Assembly: GCA_947462335.1 (NCBI GenBank)
Contig: OX381714.1
Coordinates: 21,300,618 to 21,364,617, forward strand
DNA: 64,000 nt
Origin: Harmothoe impar
Lineage: Eukaryota; Annelida; Polychaeta; Phyllodocida; Polynoidae
Direction: 5' to 3'
The first letter of the stretch is position 1. Each line of letters opens with the position of its first letter. Under the pieces are notes generated by a model that searched no databases, was not told the DNA's origin, and worked only from the letters and a program-made list of their open reading frames with translations. A program made the position numbers and the translations under genes. This document shows positions 31,526-40,651 of the stretch, piece by piece.

Positions 31526-34500
31526 CTAGGTTACCGCCCCTCTGGCCACCAGCCTTGGGCTTCGCCGAACGGGTTTCCCGTTCACCTCTCGTAACCTGGC
31601 CGAAGGACTCTCGTTCTTAACTAAAATTCCAGCCTTGATTTTAGTTTTCCGGGCCCTTCTTCCTTCGCCTGCCGAGACTTTCTTTTTCACGGTCTTCTGA
31701 GGTTTCTTTCGTACCACTCTCTTAGGGGTATCCGCTGACACCCCTTCCAAAGGTACAAATTTCGCCTCCGAAGTTCCCTCTTCCACCTCCGTTTCCGGGG
31801 TGAGCTCCCTTCCAGCCCAAGCACGCAACCGAGCCACATGGCTCGTCCGGATGCGCCCTGCTTCGGACTGAATCAACACAGTCGTCTGACTGATACATTT
31901 AACCACGGTGTGTGGTCCATCCCAGTTATTCGCCAGCTTGACGTTGCAGAGCGGTTCGTGTAGGCGGATTACTCTATCCCCCACCACGAAACGTCGCAAC
32001 TTCAATCCGGTGTCATAACCTACCTTCTGCCAATTCGCAGCTTTGAGCAAATGAGCCCTAACTGTTTCGTAGGCAAATTTGAACCTCTCTCGTAGAGATT
32101 CTACAAATAGCACCGTACATGGTGCTTCTGGACTGATCCCTACCACCCCGAATACCAAATCCGCCGGCATGATCAAGTCCTCTCCGAACACCAAGAGGTT
32201 TGGTGTGCAATTAGTCGAAGTGTGGACCGTATTGTTATACGCATGTACCACAAATTCGCACTGATCATCCCAATCATCCATATGGGAGTTCACTAACGGC
32301 TTCAAAACCTGGATCAAGGTCCGATTGAACCGCTCCACCTGCCCGTCGGACTGTGGTCGGTACGGATTGGTCCGAGTTTTGCATATAGCCAACTGATGAC
32401 ACATAGCTGCCCAAAGTTTGGACTCAAATTCTCTCCCTTGATCGCTATGTAACATCAAGGGAGCCCCCAGATGGAGGATCCACCCCTTCACTAGTGCTTC
32501 CGCACAAGTAGCAGCAGTATGATCCTCTAGTGGGTACACTCGGGTGTATTTGGTATAGTAGTCCGAGACTACCATCATACACGTATTACCCTTTGGAGTG
32601 GGTTTCACTCCACTGATAATATCCACGGCTATTCGAGCAAATCTCACCCCGAATAGTTCCTGCTGCAGTGGCAATTTCCCTAGTCCAGGACCAGGCTTGC
32701 CTAAACAACATGCCGGACATGTCTCTATCCACCTCAAAAGGTCGCCAGACATTCCGGGCCAGTAATATCTCCGACTCAGCCGTTCCAAAGAGCGTTTCTT
32801 TCCGAAATGCCCACTAGTGGAATGGCCGTGGCAGTAGTACAGGATGTCTTTCCTCATGGCAGCAGGGATTACCATTTGTAATACCCTCCGCTTTCCGGGA
32901 CAAGTCTTCCACCTGCACAACAACGAGTCTCGGACCTCCAGTTCATGGAACTGTGCCAAGAAACGTCGCATTTCACGGTTTTCCAGCGATATTTCGGGTC
33001 TCACTGGACAGACCCCAGTAGGGACAAGCTCCCTCAGTCGTGCTATGGTAGGATCGGCCATCTGGTACGTCCTTATAGTGTCGGTGGACCAATCCAACAG
33101 GTTTTGCAACAACCCATCATAAGGCAAACGCACACTTGCTACCACAGCATTGTGAGCACCACAATCCCCACACTCCGGACGCACACAACGGCGTACCGGA
33201 CGTCTACTTAGGCAGTCAGCATTAATATGCTTCGTGCCCGCTCGGTGCTGGATATGAGAGTTCTCCAGTCCGAACTCGCTGAGGTGATTCAACCATCGAC
33301 CAATCATTCCCTCCGCATCCTTAAAATTAAGGAGCCACCTGAGGGCCGAATGATCGGTACGAAGTGTGAAATTCCCTCCATATAAGAAGTGCCGAAACTT
33401 CTTCGTGTATACCACCACTGCGAGCAACTCTCGCTTGGTAGTACAGTAATTTCTCTGTGCCTTGTTCATACTGTTACTAGCGAACGCCAACGGGACCTCT
33501 ACTCCGTCCTGGATTTGGGACAATGCGGCCCCGATGCTCTCATTGCTCGCATCAGTGTCAAGGATGAAATGCCCCTTCTCCGTAGGGTATCTCAGCACCG
33601 GGGTGGTCCGGAATAACGCCTTAATCTCTTTGAAGGCTGCATTCTGTTCCATCCCCCATGGGAAGGGTTCTTTTTTCCTCCCCGGAGTCCAATGGCTCAA
33701 CCGTTGAAGCGGCTGAGACACCCTCGAGAACCCGGGGATGAAGTCCCTGTAATAGGAACAGAACCCTAGAAAGGATCTGATATCCTTTGGTCCTTTTGGA
33801 ACTTCCCAAGTCTCCACAGTCTCCAGTTTAGCCGGATCAGCCTGCACACCCTCGGTGGAGATGATCCGGCCCAAATAGACCATGGACTTCCGAAAAAGTT
33901 CACACTTCTTTGGCTTTAATGTCAAGCCATTGGACCGAATTCGTTCCAACACCTCTCCGAGGTTCAACGCACACTCCTCAAACGTCTTGCCGAAGACAAT
34001 GACATCATCCAAGTATACCAAGCACTTGCGCCACAATAGATCACTCAACAGAGTTTCCATCATAGCCTCAAATGTGGCCGGGGCGTTGCATAACCCGAAA
34101 GGCATCAGTTCAAACTGATACAGTCCAATGTGACTCGTAAAAGCCGTCTTCTCTTTATCCTCCTCCTTCATCCCGATCTGCCAATACCCGGACTGCAGAT
34201 CAAGGGTGCAGAACCATTGGTTCCCACCCAGCGAGTCCAGAGTCTCATCAATTCGGGGGAGAGGATATGCATTTTTCTTGGTTACTCCATTCAGGCGTCT
34301 ATAATCGATACAAAATCGGATAGACCCATCCTTTTTAGTAACCATCTGAACCGGACTGGACCAGGGACTAGTGCTAGGCACTATCACCTTCTGTTCCAGC
34401 ATGGTTTTCACTTGTTCTTCAACAACAGCTTTCTTACCCAACGGCAAACGTCGGTAAGGCATTTTGAAAGGCTGTGCATCTCCAGTATTGATAGAATGCA

Positions 34501-35701
34501 ACACTTTGTCGGTTCGGCCTAACGGCTCCCCCTCCACCTGCCATGCATCCTGATACTTCACTACCAGCCTCCTTAGAGAGTCGAGATCCATCCGATCCGT
34601 CAGATCCGTTTCGGATATCATTTTCTCGAGTCCCTCACTCAAAGGGGTCGGAGAAGGGTCACCCTTCATGCTCACCTGTCCAGCGGACACTACGGCCTCA
34701 CTGGTGAACACCTTCCCCAACACTGTATCTTTCCTAAGATACTGTGGTTCCAACCCGGGGTTAGAAACCGGCACCACGGTCCAAGCACCATCCCCCACGA
34801 GGGTATCCATGCCTGTCAAACCGATGCTTCCCAACATGGCCACATCCGGTTCCACAACTGCTTCTTCCTCTCTCCTAAGCCCCTTGCTTCGGACCAGCAC
34901 GTCACACGTCTGTCCGGGAGGAATCTTAACAGTTTGGACCACCGTTGCCACTGTCGATACTTGTCGGAGCACACATTGCTCCACCGCACGGTACGGGTGC
35001 TCTATTCGGAGTACCCCTGTACCAGGATTCAGGACCGCGTCATACAACGCCGAAAAATCCAACCCCAGTATACCGTCGTCTGCAATATCCGCAATGGTGG
35101 GAGAAGCCACATACTCCTTCCCTCCAATTCGGACAGGTATGAACGCGCGCCCATACGTCTGCATACTCGACCCATCGGCCGAACAGGCGTTTACCCTCGT
35201 TTTGAAGTTATCACGACTGTCCGGCATAAGAGCATAGAATCTGGAGGAGATAAAGGAGTGGCTAGCTCCCGTATCTACTAAAAATTCGCCCGCCCTACCG
35301 GCCACAGTAACAGACACATACCACCGCCTCCCCCCCAGCGGAGACGGGTTTACAGTGAAGCGTTTGAAATCCTTCGGAGCAGCCAGATCAAGGCCATGTT
35401 TCTTCAAATGGTCGAAACATGGATGATCCGGGGAAAGCTGGGTACTCCCTACCCACACGGTGTCTGTGACAGCCGCAACTTCCTCGTTCCTATCCGTAAT
35501 GGGCCTCCCTGCCTCATTGCCGGGCAACTGATGGACTGGAATGTTAATCAGGCCGGCATCCGAGCTCCTAAAGCTCGAAGCCACCCCTGATTCCCTTCCT
35601 GTCTTCTGAATTTCACTAGGCTCTACCTCTCTGGTATGTTGGCGTACTTCATCTGCAGGGGTTGTCCGCTCGCCTTTTCGGACTACCCCCTCTAGTTTCC
35701 C
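31526..35701 (-). CDS. pol: Pol polyprotein (PR-RT-RNase H-IN), -1 frame
   Basis: About 1390 codons after the frameshift site; the frame has no early ATG (it opens with GTG at 35,767), so expression depends on frameshifting. Numbering from 35,767: aspartic protease DTGAS at 165-169; RT with RFCIDYRRLN (485-493), ELMPFGLCNAPATF (553-566) and the catalytic YLDD at 585-588; RNase H with DTDAS (737-741) and TDHSA (804-808). Integrase has a Cys/His zinc region (CHGHSTSGH..CPAC, 979-1020) and catalytic D1049, D1109 and E1145, the last two separated by 35 residues as in the D,D35E core. The C-terminal part holds NNWDGPH, a candidate GPY/F-type motif, and ends in a Lys/Arg-rich tail. All catalytic residues are present and no stop interrupts the frame, so it looks functional. 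Confidence 0.95.
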   Translation of the reverse strand, partial: GKLEGVVRKGERTTPADEVRQHTREVEPSEIQKTGRESGVASSFRSSDAGLINIPVHQLPGNEAGRPITDRNEEVAAVTDTVWVGSTQLSPDHPCFDHLKKHGLDLAAPKDFKRFTVNPSPLGGRRWYVSVTVAGRAGEFLVDTGASHSFISSRFYALMPDSRDNFKTRVNACSADGSSMQTYGRAFIPVRIGGKEYVASPTIADIADDGILGLDFSALYDAVLNPGTGVLRIEHPYRAVEQCVLRQVSTVATVVQTVKIPPGQTCDVLVRSKGLRREEEAVVEPDVAMLGSIGLTGMDTLVGDGAWTVVPVSNPGLEPQYLRKDTVLGKVFTSEAVVSAGQVSMKGDPSPTPLSEGLEKMISETDLTDRMDLDSLRRLVVKYQDAWQVEGEPLGRTDKVLHSINTGDAQPFKMPYRRLPLGKKAVVEEQVKTMLEQKVIVPSTSPWSSPVQMVTKKDGSIRFCIDYRRLNGVTKKNAYPLPRIDETLDSLGGNQWFCTLDLQSGYWQIGMKEEDKEKTAFTSHIGLYQFELMPFGLCNAPATFEAMMETLLSDLLWRKCLVYLDDVIVFGKTFEECALNLGEVLERIRSNGLTLKPKKCELFRKSMVYLGRIISTEGVQADPAKLETVETWEVPKGPKDIRSFLGFCSYYRDFIPGFSRVSQPLQRLSHWTPGRKKEPFPWGMEQNAAFKEIKALFRTTPVLRYPTEKGHFILDTDASNESIGAALSQIQDGVEVPLAFASNSMNKAQRNYCTTKRELLAVVVYTKKFRHFLYGGNFTLRTDHSALRWLLNFKDAEGMIGRWLNHLSEFGLENSHIQHRAGTKHINADCLSRRPVRRCVRPECGDCGAHNAVVASVRLPYDGLLQNLLDWSTDTIRTYQMADPTIARLRELVPTGVCPVRPEISLENREMRRFLAQFHELEVRDSLLCRWKTCPGKRRVLQMVIPAAMRKDILYYCHGHSTSGHFGKKRSLERLSRRYYWPGMSGDLLRWIETCPACCLGKPGPGLGKLPLQQELFGVRFARIAVDIISGVKPTPKGNTCMMVVSDYYTKYTRVYPLEDHTAATCAEALVKGWILHLGAPLMLHSDQGREFESKLWAAMCHQLAICKTRTNPYRPQSDGQVERFNRTLIQVLKPLVNSHMDDWDDQCEFVVHAYNNTVHTSTNCTPNLLVFGEDLIMPADLVFGVVGISPEAPCTVLFVESLRERFKFAYETVRAHLLKAANWQKVGYDTGLKLRRFVVGDRVIRLHEPLCNVKLANNWDGPHTVVKCISQTTVLIQSEAGRIRTSHVARLRAWAGRELTPETEVEEGTSEAKFVPLEGVSADTPKRVVRKKPQKTVKKKVSAGEGRRARKTKIKAGILVKNESPSARLREVNGKPVRRSPRLVARGAVT
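35657..35701 (-). promoter_or_regulatory. -1 ribosomal frameshift signal (gag to pol)
   Basis: The heptamer GGGAAAC (35,701-35,695) is phased G GGA AAC in the gag frame, directly before the gag stop TAG (35,694-35,692). A hairpin follows at 35,691-35,657. Its stem pairs GTCCG with CGGAC across a 10-nt loop, with AGGGG/CCCCT pairs below a small internal loop. Pol lies in the -1 frame. GGGAAAC is an established slippery sequence (for example in the gag-pro region of simian type D retroviruses). The spacer, 3-5 nt depending on pairing, is a little short. Confidence 0.85.
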
Positions 35702-37077
35702 TCCTTTCCGGGAACTTTCGGACTCGGAGCTGTACACTCCGCAGCAAAGTGACCGATCTCTAAGCACCTATAGCACTTAGCGGTCCTCCGATTGATCTTC
35801 CTTCTGTTAGGCTGGGTAGCCCCCTGAATGGAAGTCGTCATCTTCTCAAACAGCGATGTGAAAAACGCTGCGTCCATCATCGGAACCTTCGGATCCGATG
35901 ACTCCCTTTTTGGAGGGGGGTTCCCACCCCCTTCCGGCTTCTTATTCTTCCACGGCGGTTTAGAGGAATTCCCATTCCTCTTGAACTGAGCCGCTGAAGC
36001 TATAGCCCCCTCCTCATCACTGCCCGAACCATCAGACTGTTCCGGAGAACATTCTATAATGGCCGAGGCCCGGGTAGGCATCCGGTCCCCTAACAGTGAC
36101 TTTTTGAGAGCATGTATGTCGATGGCCTTAAAAAGGTCATCTAGTGACGTATCTGCTCTCCACGTGTCATACACCGTTTGTTGTATGTCAGGATCTCTCA
36201 GTCCGGCAACGAACTGAGAGAACAATTCCTTAGAAAATAAGGCATCGTGGATTCCTGAAGCAGGGTGTACCTTCTTCAGGAGTCTCATCAATGCAAGTCC
36301 GAAGACCCTCGGAGCTTCGTTCTTGCCTTGCACGCGCTTCTTAAAAGCGACCATCGGATCAATCCGAGCGGAATCTCCGTATAGGATGGTTCCGATTTCT
36401 ACGAGCTGTTTGAAAGTACCGCGAGGTCCGCAATCCTCCTTCCACTGCTCAACGGCCATGAGACCATCTCCCATGCGTAATCCCTTACACACGTACGGGA
36501 TTGCATCCTGTTGGTCCCACCCACTGAGGTTTATATCCTCAACGGTGGCTCCCAACCAATCTTCCCACGAATTCTTCTGCCAGTAGGGAAATGGCTCGCT
36601 GGCTATGCGTCTAGCAGCGTTGGACGAACCTCTAATTTTAGAGGTTATCGCCAGACATTTAGAAATGGATGCTGTCGCGTCCTTTTCCGCACCGACATTG
36701 TGCAATCCGATCCCCGCTATGGCGGGATTCGTATCGTACAATTCTTGCAATTCTGTACTCAGCATTGTTCGTCTCGGAGCCTTCTTCGGGCTCTTCGTAC
36801 CAGGAGTCGCCCCTGGAGTAGCGCCCATAGCTGGTATGCTACTCTGTCTGTCCAGAAAAGCCTGGTAGGTCCCATACGACACTAAGTCCGTAGTGGGGTC
36901 CACGCCTTGTCCGAACCACCAGTTCTTCTCCTGATCAGTCATGTACTGACACTGCTGGGCCAGAGCAAGCGATCGTTGATGCTCTGACTTCTCCTTTTCC
37001 AATTCCTTGGCCTGCTTCTCAACCTCCTCCTCTTGCTGAGCTTTCTCCGGCGGCTCGGAGCCCTTCCTTTCGAGCCC
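35692..37077 (-). CDS. gag: Gag part 2: capsid-like region plus CCHC nucleocapsid
   Basis: Open from 37,077 (after a stop) to TAG at 35,692, without an ATG near its start; the first possible near-cognate start is TTG at 37,002. It begins in a Glu/Lys/Gln-rich helix that continues the coiled coil of gag part 1. It then has a largely helical capsid-like region (for example GSSNAARRIASEPFPYWQ and DPMVAFKKRVQGKNEAPRVF) and a basic linker. It ends with one CCHC knuckle, CYRCLEIGHFAAEC (C-X2-C-X4-H-X4-C), typical of gypsy nucleocapsid. It overlaps gag part 1 by about 58 nt in the +1 frame, so it is either made by frameshifting or was separated by an indel in this copy. It ends exactly at the -1 frameshift site feeding pol. 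Confidence 0.9.
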   Translation of the reverse strand, partial: GLERKGSEPPEKAQQEEEVEKQAKELEKEKSEHQRSLALAQQCQYMTDQEKNWWFGQGVDPTTDLVSYGTYQAFLDRQSSIPAMGATPGATPGTKSPKKAPRRTMLSTELQELYDTNPAIAGIGLHNVGAEKDATASISKCLAITSKIRGSSNAARRIASEPFPYWQKNSWEDWLGATVEDINLSGWDQQDAIPYVCKGLRMGDGLMAVEQWKEDCGPRGTFKQLVEIGTILYGDSARIDPMVAFKKRVQGKNEAPRVFGLALMRLLKKVHPASGIHDALFSKELFSQFVAGLRDPDIQQTVYDTWRADTSLDDLFKAIDIHALKKSLLGDRMPTRASAIIECSPEQSDGSGSDEEGAIASAAQFKRNGNSSKPPWKNKKPEGGGNPPPKRESSDPKVPMMDAAFFTSLFEKMTTSIQGATQPNRRKINRRTAKCYRCLEIGHFAAECTAPSPKVPGKEGN

Positions 37078-38242
37078 TCAGAACCGCCGCTTCCTGCTCC
37101 GCTAACTCCTCTGCGAGGGCCGCGTTCTCCTTCATTCGTTTCTGCTGCTGCTCCAAGGCAGCCTGCTGTTTGCGATACACGTCTCGCCTTTCTATTTCCA
37201 AGTTTTTCTGTTCCTGGAACAATATGGTTGCTTGGCACTCTCGCCATTGCAACAAACTTGAAGGAGTCAGATCGGTTTTCGCCGCCTTATCCTGCTCGGC
37301 CGCTTTCTTCAAGCGTTCCGCGTCGAGTTCTTGCTCGTCCACTTTCAACTGTGATCGTGGACTCCGAACCAACTCGGACAATCGTCTTCCCCTACCGACT
37401 GAGGCTAGACCGGTCGGGGCTGCGAATACCTGTTTTGGTATCGGACGGATACCACCGATCCCCACCCTCGGTGAGTAATCACTCGCCCTGCCTCTGCCCC
37501 TGGATCGTCCCACTCCGAGGGGTCGTCCTGGTGTTGAGGTTGACAAGGCAGGTTCCATGGTTACCCCACGTCCCATAGGCTGATTGGGAGTGTCGGTAAA
37601 ACTCATGTAATGGAGGCCTTCCGGACTACCATTGTTCGCAGATGCGAAAGAGGTACTGTTGTCCTTTATACTCTCTCGCGTTTCTGATAAAAACTGCTGT
37701 AAAGCAGTTCTTTTCGCTTTCAGAATGTCACACTCTGTCAACAGACTTCGGCGGACCTCCTGTAAGTCCTCTGTGTCCCGAACAATGGCTGATCGGGCCC
37801 CTTCTGCCTCATGCATCACAGCGTCTCGGGCTGCGCAAATATGGTTCAGCTCCGTGTTTGCCACGACAAACTCGGACCGGATCCCTCGTAGGTCCGCCTC
37901 TTTCTGATCGTATTCCGACCGGACTCTGCTGAGAGATTGTACCAATTTCTCATTCTCCTCCAACAAGGTAGACAGCCTTGCGTCCTTTTCCTTGATTTTG
38001 GAAGCTCGGTGTGTGACTGCACCCTCCAATGCAATCAGACTGCTTTTCCATTCATTGGATTGCTTCTGAATGGTTAACAATTCCATTTGAGCCATCTGTA
38101 CACGTTCCTGCACTCGGGCCTCTCTCATGTCGTCAAAGCGACGCTCCTGCAAGAGGGTAAACCTCCTCGGAGTCGGCGCGGCTGAGCTTGACCCACCCAC
38201 ATTGAACAAGGACAAGTTCACTTCTTCTAATGAGCGGCTCAT
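37019..38242 (-). CDS. gag: Gag part 1: long coiled-coil N-terminal protein
   Basis: About 407 codons from the first ATG at 38,242; the frame is open further upstream to about 38,395 without another ATG. Residues about 30-205 form a long heptad-like coiled coil (Leu/Glu/Lys/Arg-rich). A linker with GRSRGRGRASDYSPR-type Arg/Gly follows, then a second highly charged Gln/Glu/Lys helix at the C-terminus (for example KQQAALEQQQKRMKENAAL). It ends at TGA 37,021-37,019, overlapping the start of gag part 2. Ty3/gypsy gag normally lacks such a large N-terminal coiled-coil extension. Function (particle assembly, or trafficking on host structures) is inference. Confidence 0.85.
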   Translation of the reverse strand: MSRSLEEVNLSLFNVGGSSSAAPTPRRFTLLQERRFDDMREARVQERVQMAQMELLTIQKQSNEWKSSLIALEGAVTHRASKIKEKDARLSTLLEENEKLVQSLSRVRSEYDQKEADLRGIRSEFVVANTELNHICAARDAVMHEAEGARSAIVRDTEDLQEVRRSLLTECDILKAKRTALQQFLSETRESIKDNSTSFASANNGSPEGLHYMSFTDTPNQPMGRGVTMEPALSTSTPGRPLGVGRSRGRGRASDYSPRVGIGGIRPIPKQVFAAPTGLASVGRGRRLSELVRSPRSQLKVDEQELDAERLKKAAEQDKAAKTDLTPSSLLQWRECQATILFQEQKNLEIERRDVYRKQQAALEQQQKRMKENAALAEELAEQEAAVLRARKEGLRAAGESSARGGG

Positions 38243-38435
38243 TATGGTAGGACCCCTGGGTCCTCGTGCTGCGTTTGTTCCGGATGGAACATTCGCCCTG
38301 CTGTGGGTATCTGCCTCATAACTGGCATCTAACCCTTCCGGTGACAAGGCTGCTGCCTCATCCGGGGTCCTCGCTGCTCCGTCCAGAGCCCGAGGTCTGT
38401 GCTACTGCACAGGCTAACCTGCGTTTCACTCAGAA

Positions 38436-38450
38436 CTGGTCACGGCACCA
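38436..38450 (-). promoter_or_regulatory. Primer-binding site, tRNA-His
   Basis: One base inside the 5' LTR the minus strand reads TGGTGCCGTGACCAG. Its complement ends GTCACGGCACCA, which matches 12 nt of the 3' end of animal tRNA-His (acceptor strand, discriminator A and CCA) as I know that sequence. Confidence 0.75.
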
Positions 38451-38451
38451 G

Positions 38452-38890
38452 TGTAATAAACGATCTTTCGTATCTTTATGATATTGGTAGAGTATCAATT
38501 AAAGAACAAAGTCGACACAGTTCGGATCAAGTGTTACAGGTTGCAATATCAGGTTTATTCAGGTAAACCTAAACAAGCAGTCACTAAGTGTGCGAACTCC
38601 CTATAGAGTTCGGAACGGGTCAGTAGGCTAAGCAGCCGATATGATCACGGGGTCTCTTCACCAGCGTGGCTCAGAGTAACCGACGAGTACCGTCAGATGC
38701 CGGGTATATATAGGCAGCCAGCCTGCGTGCGCACACGCAGACCGGAAGCCTATAGCGACCTCTGTCCATACCCCAAGCCCGGAGTAGGTGTCGCCACCTA
38801 CCGTCGGACTGAAGGGTTCGGACTGAGCTCGCAACACAGCATCCAACAGCACTCGTCATATAATAACCCCGTATAACCCTAGCCCCTACA
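38452..38890 (-). repeat. 5' LTR
   Basis: 439 bp, identical by eye to the 3' LTR, with the same TATA box (around 38,703-38,712) and AATAAA on the minus strand. The transcript would run from here toward lower coordinates. Confidence 0.95.
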
Positions 38891-38894
38891 CCTG

Positions 38895-39117
38895 GATACC
38901 GGTTTGAAAGATGGCGTCTTAATAAGGAGGAGAAGCTATTCTTAGTTTGTTTCGGCATGTTTTGCATATTATTATGCCCAAGCAGTTATGCCACTAAAAC
39001 CTACAACCGGGTAGTTGATTTTGCGTTGTGAGACCTTGTCTACATACTCAGCGTCCTACCTCAGTCATGGGGCTGTGTTAGCCTGACATGTAAAGCTTGA
39101 GAGGCCAACTTTGAGGG
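38895..39117. other. Short gene-free interval beside the retrotransposon
   Basis: Nothing recognised apart from the right copy of the target duplication at 38,891-38,894. Confidence 0.5.
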
Positions 39118-39507
39118 GGTACAATGTCACTGGTCTCACTAGTTCCCAACCCCTGCCTACACCCAGTAGCACTAGTTCCGACCCTCAGCCACACTAGCTC
39201 CTATCCCAGTCTTACTGGTTTCTACCTGCAGTATCACTGGTTCCTAATTCAAGTCTGACTGGTTCCTACCCTCAGTCCCACTGGTCCCCACCCCAGGCTC
39301 AGGCGAACTGTTTCATAATGCTAGTCCTTACTGGTTCCTATCCCTAGTCCCAGTGGTTCTCAACCCAAGTACCACTGGTACCTACCCCCAATACACTAGT
39401 TCCGACCCCCAACCATGCTGGTTCCTATCTCAGTCTTACTGGTTTCTACCTCCAGTCCTACTGTTCTCTCCCCCAATCTCACTGGTTCCTACCCCCCAGT
39501 CCCACTG
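39118..39507 (+). repeat. Degenerate minisatellite, left part
   Basis: Tandem degenerate units of about 25-31 bp on the theme CCCACTGGTTCCTACCCCCAG. About a dozen units are visible. The array resumes at 40,321-40,440 after an insertion. Confidence 0.85.
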
Positions 39508-40318
39508 CACTCTAAAAAATGTGTGTTAACTTAACACACTTTTGTAACACACTTTTTTTTATACTTATTTTACACACCCTTTTTTTTTTAACACACTACA
39601 CACTTTTGTCAAAAGTGTGTTAATCTTAAAAGTGTGTTGCGATAAAAAGTGTGTAAACTGTAAAGTGTGTAGGAGAAAGTGTGTAAGTGATATATGTGTG
39701 TTGCTTTATAAAGTGTTTAAATATATTAAGTGTGTTATTAAACTTTGCCTGGCACAGGCTGCTAGCGGAGCACTGCTAGTGACCAATAGACAAAATTTCA
39801 CCAACCACAGCATGTATAGTCACCAGTGCAACCGTGGCCAATTGTGGCAGCCATCCTACATAGCAAAGCCCTGTAAGGAATGCCCTTAAGCCGGTTTCAA
39901 TTACATATTGACTTATATCATAGCTGAACACACAGGAAAGGTGTCCTATTCCTACCACATTATTTAGACCTCCCTAGGATAGGATATTCAGTCTTCAAAG
40001 GGATTCTAACTTCTTACCCTCATGCAGCCATTGAAGTTACACTTCATTATCTGTTTAAAACTTGATATCAAATCATTAAACATGGTCAAAAGTGAAATGA
40101 GAATCTTGAAGTGTGACTGAAATCTCTAAATCAATGCTTGTGGTGCCATCTGGTGTCAATAAAAATGTGTGTATATTGTACACACTTTTATTACCTACAC
40201 ACATTTGACAAAAATGTGTGTAAGTGTGTGGAAAAAAGTGTGTTCACGCTCAAGTGTGTTAAAAATATATGCGTGTTACTCTTTATCCATGTTCCCGCAA
40301 CACACATTTTGTACAGTG
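39508..40318. mobile_element. 811-bp TIR element with GTGTGTTAA-rich subterminal repeats
   Basis: Ends are inverted: CACTCTAAAAAATGTGTG on the left and the complement of CACTGTACAAAATGTGTG on the right. Subterminal regions (39,520-39,740 and 40,150-40,318) are packed with GTGTGTTAA/TTAACACAC words on both strands. It sits inside a minisatellite whose units flank it on both sides. At most a 2-bp duplication (TG) is visible. No transposase; superfamily uncertain. Confidence 0.65.
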
Positions 40319-40320
40319 TG

Positions 40321-40440
40321 TTTCTTCCCCCAATCTACCCTATTCCAATCATAGTCTTACTAGTTTCTATCAACAGTATCACTGGATCCTATCCTCAGTT
40401 GCTCGGGTTCCCACCCCACTCTCAAAATTGCCAAAATATT
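40321..40440 (+). repeat. Degenerate minisatellite, right part
   Basis: Continues the units of 39,118-39,507 (for example AGTCTTACTAGTTTCTATC, TATCACTGGATCCTATCC). It shows that the intervening 0.8 kb is an insertion. Confidence 0.7.
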
Positions 40441-40651
40441 GTATAGATTTCTAGTAAAGGCTGACTTCTGTATCCAACTCTGTGGCCACATTGATAGCGC
40501 ACTAGCCTTCAATACCTGGTCAGTTGAGTTCACTACCAGGGCAGGCTGTTTTGCATTAACCATTCAACCAAGGTAACATTATTGTCAACCTCCCGAAATT
40601 AATTGAGATGATGACTACAGTGACATTTACGCATGGCAAGTGCAGACCTAC

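Larger units (their letters stand above)
26221..38890 (-). mobile_element. Complete 12.67-kb Ty3/gypsy-type LTR retrotransposon
   Basis: Bounded by two 439-bp LTRs with TG...CA ends. They appear identical and are flanked by the 4-bp target duplication CCTG (26,217-26,220 and 38,891-38,894). In its own direction: 5' LTR, tRNA-His primer site, gag part 1, gag part 2, pol by -1 frameshift, a large extra ORF, a 0.9-kb 3' region, a purine-rich tract and the 3' LTR. Pol order (protease, RT, RNase H, integrase) is that of Ty3/gypsy. There is no envelope-like ORF (no signal peptide or transmembrane anchor). Identical LTRs and long open frames indicate a very recent insertion. GC and CpG content are visibly higher than in the flanks. 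At 12.67 kb it is long for an animal gypsy element, mostly because of the extra ORF. Confidence 0.95.
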
